Assembly: GCA_019454045.1 (NCBI GenBank)
Contig: SKCR01018432.1
Coordinates: 164,472 to 228,471 of the forward strand
Source of the DNA: Zanthoxylum bungeanum
Taxonomy: Eukaryota; Streptophyta; Magnoliopsida; Sapindales; Rutaceae
Direction of reading: 5' to 3'
DNA length: 64,000 nt
In this document: one piece after another, positions 8,610 to 18,120 of the stretch
Layout: the number at the start of each line of letters is the position of its first letter
Numbering within the stretch: the first letter of the stretch is position 1
Translations under genes and position numbers: made by a program
Notes under the pieces: model-generated
What the model was told of the DNA's origin: nothing
The model's input: the letters and a program-made list of their open reading frames with translations, nothing else
Database searches by the model: none

Positions 8610-9860
8610 TTTTCTTTTTAGACGTAGATTACCATATAACCAGGTACGATCCTCTAAATTCTTCTTCTACTTTTTTAGACATTGGGGAGAATGTCTCAAT
8701 TAGGTTTGGGGGAGGGGAATAGTTGATTAGTATCTTATTTTTATTTTTTTCATTGTGTTGTTTTTTCTTGGTTTTTTGTCAAAAATTTTCAAAAAAATTC
8801 AAAAAAAATTAAATTCAAAAAAATATTTTGTTTTTGTGTTTTTAATCTGACTAATTAGGTGAAATTGGTGTGAGATAGCTGTGTAAGGAATTTCCACTCC
8901 TGAGACGTCTCAACCTATTTCGTAACAAGTTAATTGTTTTTATTTCTTTTTGAATTATTTAATTTGTGAATTCTCCATAAAACTGATTAAATTAGATCTT
9001 CATATGCTCAGTTGACAGGTATTATCAACATGCATCGTAACATACGAACATGGGTTGTAATTGAAAAGTTTGTAATATTCAGTGCTCTAGTTTAATTGGA
9101 GGAAACATCTAAAAAAGCGATGGAATAAAAAAAATTATATTTATTAATAAAAAAATCTGAGATCCGAGTAATTAAGTTCGTAAAGGTGTTTCAACACCTA
9201 GTGCCATAAAACCAACTGGTTTGGGAGTCAACCCAATGCTCGCTACATGGATTAAGATGTTATATATAAAAAAAAAATAGATATCTGAAATCCGAGTAAT
9301 TACGTCTGTAAGAGTGTCTTAAGTCACTAGCCCAAAACTCGCTAAATGGATTGAAGATATTGTAAATAAAAAAAAAGCCATTGCTAAAAAAAGGTGTGAA
9401 TTCTGATATAACTTTAGGACAAAAATATTACTCTCTTTTCAACTACACTTATGAATATTGTAGGCACAATGATTTGATTAATACCTTGTTGGTTGTGTAT
9501 ATGGAGAATGGTAAAAATAATTAGAGAATTTACTTATTTGGTAATTTAGAAAGAAAGAAAACAACTACTAACTTGGATAAGAAGTTTCACTTGTTTAGTC
9601 ACTAACTTGTTTATTCTCTTTTATTTTGCCTTTTTGCTTTTGTGTGCATTAGATTGACGTTTGTGGGTATCGTCACTGTAAGCCCTCACGAGACTACAAC
9701 TCATCCACTAGGGACAACTAGGGGTTTAAAGGCTTGTTGCATACGCTAAATGCAACTATGATCCATACGAAAGTGGCTTAATTTAAATTTACTTTAAAGT
9801 TGTTTATTGTTTTTTATTTTATTTTGCTCGAGGACTAGCAAAATGTTAGGTTTGGGGGTG
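8610..9860 (+). other. G1 3' noncoding region with duplicated ~120-bp unit
   Basis: No coding frame. It contains a second polypurine-like run (8702-8718, 'ggtttgggggaggggaa'), the conserved 'cctgagacgtctcaacc' block, two diverged tandem units (about 9160-9370) containing 'ccaactggtttgggagtca', the stem-loop at 9736-9756 and the polypurine tract 'ggtttgggggtg' at 9849-9860. It matches 1-1167 throughout. Confidence 0.8.
9736..9756 (+). other. Stem-loop upstream of G1 polypurine tract
   Basis: GTTGCAT and ATGCAAC form a perfect 7-bp stem around the loop 'acgctaa'. The loop is identical in G0 (1060-1078), where the stem is 6 bp. Confidence 0.5.
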
Positions 9861-10050
9861 TGATAAGCGGTAAATGTATCAAATTTATCGTCCATTTGAC
9901 TAAATATTTTGTATAGTTTCTTGAGTTTTGTGAATATTTTGATGTGTTTTGTGTATTTTGTAGATAAATAAGGTTTCAGGACTGACTGGAATCAAATCGG
10001 GGCCAAGACAGTGAAAAACGGACAAAAATGGCAAAATTGTCATTTTCGCG

Positions 10051-10361
10051 TCGCGACAGCTAATGTGCGTCTAACACGTGTCAAGATCAAAGAAACTTGC
10101 TATCATATACTCTTGCTAACATGTTCCTGCCACATGTCAACATCCCAGCAAATCTACTAACATGCGCCGGACACGTGTCATCATCACAAACTGCCGACAC
10201 TCATTAGTGACACGCTTCATTGCTTACGCCAGCATGACGTCAGCATCGCGACGCACACAACCTCATATGTCGCGACACCGAGCCAATAATTCTACCGACA
10301 GCCACGTGTCATCATCTCAGGAAGCCCCTGCCATGCGTCACAAATCAATGGCGCGTCGCGA
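10051..10361 (+). promoter_or_regulatory. Cluster of TCGCGA and G-box palindromes in G1 LTR U3
   Basis: TCGCGA occurs at 10051, 10246, 10270 and 10356. CACGTG, mostly as ACACGTGTC, occurs at 10075, 10172 and 10303. CACGTG is the plant G-box, and ACACGTGTC resembles the abscisic-acid response element core, both bound by bZIP or bHLH factors. All lie upstream of the TATA box, as expected of enhancer sites. The LTR is otherwise AT-rich, so the cluster stands out. Confidence 0.55.
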
Positions 10362-10382
10362 CGTGGGGACCAAATTTTTCCC

Positions 10383-10390
10383 TATAAATT
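10383..10390 (+). promoter_or_regulatory. TATA box of G1 LTR
   Basis: TATAAATT in 'cctataaattaagg' precedes the conserved 'agaagattgtatct' block by about 60 bp, the same arrangement as in G0. Confidence 0.6.
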
Positions 10391-10649
10391 AAGGCCGAAA
10401 TCAGAATTCCAATTCATACATTCTTCTGGGGATTTCCTTAAGAATACGAAGAAGATTGTATCTTGTTTATTTATTTACAGCTTTTTGTATTTAATTTTTA
10501 TTTTACTTTTCAGTCTTTATTTTACTTTTCATTATGAGGAGGTAACTCCCCTCTGCTGGGGTGAAGGGTAAAGCTTTTATTACTAATATTTAGATTAATC
10601 TCCATTAATTATAATATAATAACTATTTCAAAACCTGACTTAATAGGAT

Positions 10650-10718
10650 ACCGCCTTTATGGTCGGTTAGAATTAATCATAAATTTGACTTAATCAGGAT
10701 ACCGCCTATATGGTTGGT
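10650..10718 (+). repeat. Two hairpin units (ACCGCC...GGTYGGT) in G1 LTR
   Basis: ACCGCCTTTATGGTCGGT begins at 10650 and ACCGCCTATATGGTTGGT at 10701. Both can fold with a 6-bp stem, the second using G-T pairs. Each follows 'gacttaat(c)aggat'. G0 has six such units and the solo LTR three. Confidence 0.7.
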
Positions 10719-11609
10719 TGGTAATGTCATGCAAAGTTTATATATTATAATAAGGATATATCTAAATTAGAAGTAATAATAATGGATCCTCTAACCCCAA
10801 CATTTTATTTTATCGTTAATTTATCTATTTAATTTCCAGCTTTTACTTTATGTCATTTACTTTATTTATGTCTTTATTATTCTTAGATATGTGTGGTAAC
10901 TATACCCTGTATCTAGGGTTGTGATGAATTCCAATATCACCGGTTATAAGTGGTAATTTTATGTTTTGGGTAATATAAAGGTTTATTTATTGAGCCTTAG
11001 TCTTAATACTTATTGTTAACTGGCCATTAATAAGATTGATTTGGGAAACTTAAAATGAACTTGGAAAAGGGATTTTAGGTTTCAGCCTTAGACTCAATAG
11101 CTCACGGTCTCACTTAAGGATAGATAACCCTTAATAGATTTCCTTACAGGATATGAATATACCTGTCGGGTGGGGGTAGCCATAATTGGAACTTAATTTT
11201 AATGAATTCAGGTAACTTGGTTAATATAAGAATATGATTAATTGGGTTATACTGCGTGTTTGCATCTGACCATCGGAAGAGTCTTTTGCATAATTTCGTG
11301 TTCCAGGTTAATAAACCAATATATTATATATTCATGGGTAATCACTTCATCTTTAAAAGATATTGGAATGATTCAAAACCCTAAATAGTTTCTTAATATT
11401 AAATTTTCCTTTAATTTACTTTCGTTCTATTTTATTTACTTGTTTTCTGACAAAAATCACCAGCCAATCAACAATCAATCTATTAGATACTCATAAACAT
11501 TTAACGTCATAAATTAATAGGTAAGGTATTAAGTCCTCGGGGGATCGATACATTTTATACTACTTGAGCGATACATGCGCTTGCGTAACATGAGTGATTT
11601 CACCGATCA

Positions 11610-12244
11610 AATCCCATATCTTAACGGTATATTTGCTGTCTTACGGTTACCAAAATTGTACCGTTATAAGATCTTATCTATGTACGTTGATTGGGATAAC
11701 TCAATCAGCTTCCTTTCTCTATCTCTATAGAGTTTTATCCCTAAAATATAGGAAGCTTCTCCCCAGTCCTTCATGGATAAAAATTCTTACAGAGGTAAAT
11801 TTTGACGCCTTGTATCATCCCTATATCATTCCCAATGATTAGAATGTCGTCAACATAGAGGACTAAAAATACCACCATGCTCCCACTTGCCTTCTGATGC
11901 ACACATGATTCTTCTAAATTCTTGAGAAGACCAGACAATCTAATAATCTCGTCGAATCGAAAATTCCAACTTCGTGAAGCTTGTTTAAGTCCATAAATGG
12001 ACTTCTTAAGCTTACATACCATACCCGAGTTCTCGCTTGACGTAAAATCCTCCGGCTTTTCCATATAGATTTCTTCATCAAGAAATCCATTTATAAAAGC
12101 CGTTTTGACATCAATTTGCCAAATCTCGGAATCATGATAAGCATCTATAGAAAGCAAAATCCTAATAGACTTAAACATTGCTACTGGCGAAAAAATTTCA
12201 TTGTAGTCGACGCCAGGTCGCTGCGTGTAACCTTTTGCTACCAC
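11610..12244 (-). pseudogene. Copia B reverse transcriptase, 5' part (cut by G1)
   Basis: The frame reads VAKGYTQRPGVDYNEIFSPV, DVKTAFINGFLDEEIYM, KSIYGLKQASRSWN, then LYVDDILIIGN, all standard copia RT blocks with the catalytic YVDD intact (near 11830). It synthesises cDNA from the element's RNA. Past 11771 the match continues in other frames (YRDRERK, LSQSTYIDKIL) to 11610, where the G1 LTR begins. Upstream, a 160-bp foreign insert separates it from the preceding linker. Confidence 0.92.
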
Positions 12245-12404
12245 TCAGGCGGAATGCTTTTTCTTCTCATTTCATTTCCTCTCTGAAAGCTGCCCTGGGA
12301 TGGGGACAGGATTGGGAAAGGCCAGATCTGGAGTTCAGAGGTCTCCATTTCATTTGGTAGGCGAAGAACCAGAACCGACAAAATGATTCAACTGGAGGAA
12401 AGAC
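12245..12404. other. Unidentified ~160-bp insert inside copia B RT
   Basis: Copia B reads through GPDGKVET in the linker, then resumes at VAKGYTQ. Between them lie about 160 bp that match no copia sequence and have visibly higher GC than the surroundings. The expected few residues at the junction are missing. No terminal repeats or duplication are visible. It looks like filler DNA captured during break repair; its source is unknown. Confidence 0.55.
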
Positions 12405-12421
12405 AGGTTTCAACCTTTCCA

Positions 12422-13126
12422 TCAGGCCCGCGCTTCCTCTTGTAAAACCCATTTACAACTAATAGGAACAATTCCTTCGGGAAGCGAAACGAAGTCCCAA
12501 ACTTGATTCTCATGCACTGAGTCTAAATCAGATTTTATGGCATTTTTCGAATTCACGTAGTCGATGTCTAACATCGATTCTCTATAGGTAAAAGGGTCAG
12601 TCTCTTCAACTAATAGAATATTGAGACTCTTTTCTTGTATTAAATACAAGCGTTCAGGAGGTCTAGATACCCTTTGTGAAGTATGGAGTGTGTGTGTTGA
12701 AGGTTCTTCATCTACTTGAACTTCTTGTTCCTCTATTGGTTCATTTTTTTCAGGTTGGACTTCATCAAGTTCAACATGTCTATGATTACCACCTTCTGAA
12801 AAAAATTCTACCTCTAGAAATTTTACGAAGTGAGCTACGAACACATCTCGATGCTTGGTATCATAGAACATATATCCCTTCATATTCGAATGATATCTAA
12901 CAAACCTAAACTTTTTCCCTCGAGGCGAAAGCTTATCTTGCTGAGCCATCCTGACATAGGCAGGACAACCCAAAACCTTAACATAATTAAGATTTGGTTT
13001 CCTACGGGTCCATATCTCATATGGAGTCTTAGGAACAAATTTTGAATGAATCTTATTCAAAAGATGTGCAACTATTAAAAGAGAGTAGCCCCATAAGTAA
13101 TAGGGCAAATCTATAAAACTCAACAT
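12422..13126 (-). pseudogene. Copia B integrase C-terminus and integrase-RT linker
   Basis: The translation shows PYYLWGYSLLIVAHLLNKI, KTPYEIWTRRKPNLNYVKVLGCPAYVR, KFRFVRYHSNMKGYMFYD and an acidic linker, then SQRVSRPPERL and PISCKWVLQEE leading into RT. These are the usual blocks after the copia integrase core. The frame is open for 234 residues, but the joins to the integrase core (stops near 13130-13270) and to RT (the insert) are broken. Confidence 0.9.
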
Positions 13127-13277
13127 AGATCAGACCATATCCAATAAAGTCCGATTTCTCCTCTCAGACACTTCATTGTGTTGTGGAGTACCTGGAGGAG
13201 TATATTGAGTGAGAATCCCATTCTTCTTTTATATAAACCATGAACTCACTGCTCATATATTCGCCACCTCGATTAGA

Positions 13278-13814
13278 TCAAAGGCATTTAATATATTGAC
13301 CAGTCTGTTTTTCTACTTCTCTATGGAACTCTTTAAACTTTTCAAAGGTTTCCAATTTATGTCTCGTCATATCGACATAACCGTACCGTGACAGATCATC
13401 GATAAAGGTAACGAAGTATAAATAACCATTGTGAGTAGTTTGACTTAATGGACCACACACATCAGAATGTATGAGTTCCAGTAAGTTAGTGGTGTGGTGT
13501 CCAACACCAGAAAATGAGGCTTTGGTCATCTTACCTTGAATACGTGATTCACAAGTTGGATAGGGTTCAATGGTGAGATATGCTATAAAACCATTCCTAA
13601 CAAATTGGGTAAGGCATTTCACGCCAATATGACCTAGCGTCATATGCCAAAGTTCAGTATTATTAACTACAGGTAAACTATGTTTATCAATCCTAGTATT
13701 CAAAATATCTCTAGAAGTATGCAATATGTAATGACCATTCTCATTTGGACAACAAATGATCTGAATATTATGTTTATCATATAAATACAAAGAATAATTC
13801 TAAATATTAACATG
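13278..13814 (-). pseudogene. Copia B GAG-pre-integrase and integrase core
   Basis: It begins next to the G2 insertion, with YDKHN and ENGHYILH, then ELWHMTLGHIGVKCL (part of the HHCC zinc-binding region), CESRIQGKMTKASF, and the catalytic block LLELIHSDVCGPL and YFVTFIDDLSRYGYV, giving the first two Asp of the D,D35E triad. The third part (RGGEYMSSEF) follows below 13278 with stops. It continues in sense from the piece at 46587-47364 across G2. Confidence 0.9.
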
Positions 13815-13819
13815 ATAAC

Positions 13820-14076
13820 TGACACACTCGAAAAGTGGTCTTGTACTCCTAAGAATAAGAGTGTCGAAGTAATAAAATAACCTAGTAAGTCCGGGATAGA
13901 TCCACAGAGAAGAGATTTAGCAAAATAGAATGATGAGCAGTGCGAAAAAGAAAAGTTTGCTTTGTTGAAGTAGTTGGAGACTTTTAGATTTGGAATGCAA
14001 TAATAAAATGAAATGCTGGAGTTAGGGGATCCACTTTTGATCCTTTGAACTCTGAAATCTCGCTTAATTATAATAT
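13820..14076 (-). mobile_element. 3' LTR of G2, distal part
   Basis: It matches 45266-45525 of the 5' LTR: the sequence beginning 'tgacacactcgaaaagtggt' here corresponds to 'tgacaagctcaaaaagtggt'. It is separated from the rest of the LTR (25992-26601) by the solo LTR, with AATAT at 14072-14076 and 25992-25996. Confidence 0.9.
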
Positions 14077-15072
14077 TGACCGGCGTAATCACAAGCGTAT
14101 AACACAAGCGCACGTATCGTTCAAGTAGTATAAAAAGTATCGATCCCACGAGGACTTAATACCTAAGCTATTAATTTATGAAGCCAAATATTTACAAGTA
14201 TCTAACGGATTGATTGTTTTGATTGGATGGTGACTTTAACTTAAAACAGAAAATAAAATTATGCAAAAGAAAATTGAGGAAAATTCAATATTATTAAACT
14301 ATCCAGGGTTGTGAATCTTTCCAATATCTTTTAAAAAGATGAAGTGGTTATTTTACGTTTGTGTAATATATCGGTTTAGTAACCTGAACACGAAATTATG
14401 CAAAAGCCTCTTCCGATGGTCAAATACAAATACCCAGTATAACTTTATTAATCATATTCCTATGTCAACCAAGTTACCTAAATTCATTAAGATTAAGTTC
14501 CAATTATGATTACCCCCGCCCGACAGGTATATTCTTATCATGGTAGGAAATCTATTAAAGGTTATCTATCCTCAAGGAAGATCGTGGGCTATTGAGTCTA
14601 ATGTCATAAACCTAAAATCCATTTTCCAAGTTCATTTTAAGTTTACCAAATTAATCTTATTAATGGCTAGTTAACAAGAAGCATTAAGCTTAAGACTCAA
14701 TAAATAAACCTTTATATAACCTAAACAGTAAATTAACCCCTTATAAACCGGTGATATTGGAATTCATCACAACCTTAGATAATGGGCTTAGTTACGACAC
14801 ATATCTAAGGCTAAGAAAAGCTTAAATAAAATAAAAGACATAAAGTAAATGTTGGAAAGTAAATGCGGAAAAGTAAATACTGAAAAGTAAATGCTGAAAA
14901 GTAAATATTGAAATGTAAAAAAAGTAAATGCTGAAAAGTAAATACTGAAAAGTAAATGCTGAAAAGTAAATGCTGGAAATTAAAAATGTTAGAGTAAAAA
15001 GATTCACTTTTATCACTACTATTTTAGATATCTCCTTTATTATAATATATAAACTTTGCGTGATAATTACCA

Positions 15073-15203
15073 ACCAGCCATATAGGCGGTATCCTGATTA
15101 AGTCAAATTAATAATTAATTACCAACCGACCAACCAGGCGGTATACTCATTAAGTCAGGTTTAAAACCAATTTCAATAATTACCAACCGACCATAAGGCG
15201 GTA
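15073..15203 (-). repeat. Three hairpin units in the solo LTR
   Basis: On the minus strand the units near 15203, 15142 and 15090 read ACCGCC-(T)TATGGTCGGT, ACCGCCTGGTTGGTCGGT and ACCGCCTATATGGCTGGT. They are equivalent to the arrays in the G0 and G1 LTRs. Confidence 0.7.
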
Positions 15204-15532
15204 TCCTCATTAAGTCAGGTTTTAAATAGTTTATATATTATAATTAAGGGAGATTAATCTAAATATTAGTAATAAAAGATTTACCTTTTACCCCAGCAAG
15301 GGGGAGTTACCTCATCATTACTGAAAAGTAAAAACTGAAAAGTAAAGAAAGGAAAATACTATTGCGTAAAAGTAAATTGCAGGAAGTAAAGACTGAAAAG
15401 TAAAGAAAAGAAAGTGCAAATACGAAAATTAATTACTGAAAGCTGTAAATAAACAAACAAGATACAATCTTTTTAGTATTCTTAAGGAATTACATAGAAG
15501 AAAGAATATATTCAATTCTGAAATTTTGGCCT

Positions 15533-15541
15533 CTATTTATA
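15533..15541 (-). promoter_or_regulatory. TATA box of the solo LTR
   Basis: The plus strand reads 'ctatttata', i.e. TATAAATAG on the minus strand, in the same context as the TATA boxes of G0 and G1. Confidence 0.55.
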
Positions 15542-15561
15542 GGGAAAAATTGGCTTGCGCG

Positions 15562-15959
15562 TCGCGACGCGTGAAGTGTGCTTGTGTCGCGACGCGCTGT
15601 AGATCTTGGACGCGTGGCTTTCCCTTTTACTGAGATGGTGACACGTGGCAGAGCTGAATAATTAACTCAATAATTGTGCTGACATGGCGACCACTGAATT
15701 ATTGTGCTGACGTCATTGATGATATGGTGATGATGATTGTTGGTAGCATGTGATGATGACACGTGTCCGGTGCACGTTAGCATGATTTGCTGTGATGTTG
15801 ACACGTGACAGGCGCATGTTAACAGATTCGGCGCATGTTAACAAACAGTGCACGTTAGCATGGCGCACATTAGCAAGGCGTATTTTAGCAAATCTTCTCT
15901 GATTGTGACATGTACCTTGGCGCACGTTAGCAGACTTCGGTGCACGTTAGCGGTCGCGA
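15562..15959 (-). promoter_or_regulatory. U3 array: TCGCGA, G-boxes and GCACGTTAGCA-type repeats in the solo LTR
   Basis: TCGCGA is at 15562, 15587 and 15954. CACGTG is at 15642, 15760 and 15802. Between about 15770 and 15952, about eight short units of the form (G/T)GC(A/G)C(A/G)TTA(A/G)CA follow one another at irregular spacing. The whole block lies upstream of the TATA box in the LTR's own orientation. Confidence 0.55.
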
Positions 15960-17009
15960 CGCGCCAAATGACAGTTTTGCTCTTTTTGTCCAATTTTCAC
16001 TGTTTTGGCCCTGATTTGATTTCAGAGAGTCCTGAAACTTTATTTATCTACAAAATACCACAAAACACATCAAAATATTCACAAAACTCAAGAAACTATA
16101 CAAAATATTAGATCAAAGGAGTGGGAAATAATGATCTATTTGTTGGACAATTATGACCCAAAGCATCACTATTGGTACAAAACATGGTGTTGTTGTAAAA
16201 AATACCTATGTGACAAAGGAAATTGCTCTTTTATCATTTGTAATTGGATTACCAAGATACATAAATGATAAAAGTCCATATGATTAGTTCCGAATTAATA
16301 AGATATGAGACAGTATTAATCCACTAAGGTTTAATCATTAAAATATCCATAGTCATAGTATTATCGAGATTGGACATCGATAATGCGGAATAGACTAGTA
16401 TTGCACTTGTGCGCGTTGTGGGAGTATAACAGCATAGTTTTCATATATTGAAGTATTGGATACTTATACAAGTGTAATAAGAGGTTGTGTTTACCGATGG
16501 TGCGGAAACAGCTTCGCTCTAGATAGACCCCTCGGAATCCCATTGGAAGTATTACTATGTGTCTATGGGAGTTTGAATCAGGGTAGGTGTATTTGGTCTT
16601 AACCTGAGACTTGCATCGCTAATACTTGCGACAATCAGTATACTTTGGTTTTGGTCGTTCGGGGTTTTAACAGGTTCTGTGTACGCCTCTTCTAGGTATA
16701 CTGGGAATCATAGTGTATTGGGTGTGATGTCAAGATGGAAGTATCACTTCAGTAATATGGAGATGATGATCACGAATGGATACATAACATGTACTCTCTT
16801 AAATGCTGCATCTATCGGGATAATATGACAATGTCATGATTATCCGATTAAAGAGACTAGTTGTTGTTAATCTGATATATGCTTCGTACAGGGCAGACAC
16901 AATTCCAGCCCCAGGCCTAGCATGTGACATCTGATACTGGATCGCAATACGCAATACTACGTATACTACGGCTGACAAAGATTACATATTCGTTTACAGA
17001 ATATTTCTG

Positions 17010-17062
17010 GAGAATTGGGTAGGCACGGTGCTTTGCTAGAAGCCAACCATGTCTTGTAAATC
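17010..17062 (+). other. 53-bp block identical in all six copia A LTRs (this copy)
   Basis: It begins GAGAATTGGGTAGGCACGG and ends CATGTCTTGTAAATC. GGTAGGC and GCCAACC can pair (3 + 3 bp around an A-A mismatch) to close a loop. The other copies are at 24864-24916, 32136-32188, 40165-40217, 48236-48288 and 55876-55928. Flanking LTR sequence varies between families. Confidence 0.75.
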
Positions 17063-17184
17063 GATAAGAACGTGGTACTAAGTACGCACATATTCGGATA
17101 GTCCGATAACCGTATTTACTGCCAACATATCCAGGGATCTCTTGGGTCGCCTCCCGAAGATTCACCGTTGAGATTTGACTCGAA

Positions 17185-17370
17185 CAGAAAATTAATCTGG
17201 GATTAATTATGAAAGAGAAAATTAATCTGGGATTAATTATGGCAATAATTAATATGGGAATTAATTATCAAAAGAGAGAATTAATCTCGGATTAATTGCG
17301 TCGAGAATTTATCTAGGATTAAATTCGTCGATTAGAGAGAACGCGATTAATTTGGAATTAATCTGTAAAG
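17185..17370 (+). repeat. Array of AATTAATC-GATTAATT palindromes in copia A LTR
   Basis: Five to seven units of the form 'aattaatctgggattaatt', separated by short spacers, lie in this LTR. Corresponding arrays of varying copy number lie at about 25043-25230, 32310-32430, 40345-40462, 48413-48615 and 56052-56150. Confidence 0.75.
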
Positions 17371-18120
17371 TAAATTTAATAGTGAAATTAGATTTTATTA
17401 TTTAATTTACTTAATTGGGCTAAAATAATATATTAGATATATTAATTGAAATTAGATTTCAATACGGAATTAAAATTGGACTTTAATTCAAGTGAACAAA
17501 TTAATTTGGAATTAATTCGCGAGCGACTTCCGTAATAATTTTGCTAGGCATTATTATTTAATTAAATTGGATTTAATTAAGTCATAACGGAAAATTCGTT
17601 TAATTCTGAATTAAACGAACCTGGGCCCGAACGAAGTTGCGTGTTGGATTGTCCGACTTAAATTTGGAATTTAAAGTGGGGCTCACCAACTTACATCAAC
17701 AAGTCACTTGATTGATGGAAGTGGTTGGAAGCTTTTAAAGCTTACTTGTCCAACACACTTTATTTTTGGGAAAATATAAATGCAACTTTTGATTTTTTTT
17801 TTGTATTTTTGATTTTAGAAATCAAAAGTTGAAAACAATATTCTTCATTCCTCTCTCATGCTTGGCAGAAAGTTCAAGCTTCCATGGTGGAAATTTGTTT
17901 TTCTTTCATTTGTTCCAAGCTAGCACTTAAAAGAGTGAATCAAGGTGATAGGGAGACTCACCCGAGAGTTTAGAACTCGTCTTCAAGCTCCGAGGTACTA
18001 CATCCAAAGGAATTTTCGAAAGCCTATATCCGGTCAATGTGAGTATTCCGCAACTCACTTTGATTTATTTACACACAAATCACAACTTAGAGATATTGGC
18101 ATGTTCTAGGAACACTTACA

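Larger units (their letters stand above)
5850..11609 (+). mobile_element. Gypsy element G1: deletion derivative carrying ORF X and LOG
   Basis: The order is the gag end/protease remnant, integrase C-terminus, ORF X, LOG, 3' noncoding region, polypurine tract and 3' LTR. Reverse transcriptase, RNase H and the integrase core are missing: protease sequence ends near 6649 and integrase C-terminal sequence follows directly. No 5' LTR is seen. The 3' LTR ends ...CGATCA at 11609 directly against copia B reverse transcriptase, so G1 is inserted in copia B. The left duplication ('aatcc' expected) was not found. The protease resembles Athila/Tat-group elements. Confidence 0.8.
9861..11609 (+). mobile_element. 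3' LTR of G1
   Basis: It starts TGATAAGCGG after the polypurine tract and ends CGATCA against copia B sequence. It matches the solo LTR (minus strand, 14077-16140) over most of its length, and the G0 LTR from the TATA box on. The U3 holds a cluster of TCGCGA and CACGTG palindromes; the TATA box is at 10383; two hairpin units lie downstream. Confidence 0.88.
14077..16140 (-). mobile_element. Gypsy solo LTR (main part) inserted in the G2 3' LTR
   Basis: On the minus strand it starts TGATGAGTGG (at 25991), is interrupted after 12 bp by copia A1, resumes at 16140 and ends GCCGGTCA at 14077. AATAT flanks both ends. It matches the G1 and G0 LTRs, including 'atcgatactttttatacta', the TATA box and the hairpin units. 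No internal region is present, so it is a solo LTR left by recombination between two LTRs. Confidence 0.92.
16141..18120 (+). mobile_element. 5' LTR of copia A1
   Basis: TGTTGG...TTACA, 1980 bp, the same length as its partner with scattered substitutions. It holds a 53-bp block (17010-17062) identical in all six copia A LTRs, and an array of AATTAATC/GATTAATT palindromes (about 17185-17370). Confidence 0.93.

Noticed and set aside
12676..12900. Plus-strand ORFs opposite copia B integrase and RT (11594-13391)
   Set aside because: They are antisense shadows of the minus-strand pol, with no family resemblance of their own.
16917..17165. Antisense ORF of about 80-115 codons open in five of six copia A LTRs
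   Set aside because: It has no recognisable domain and overlaps the invariant 53-bp block, so openness is explained by sequence similarity among LTRs. Worth a codon-bias test only if antisense transcripts are found.
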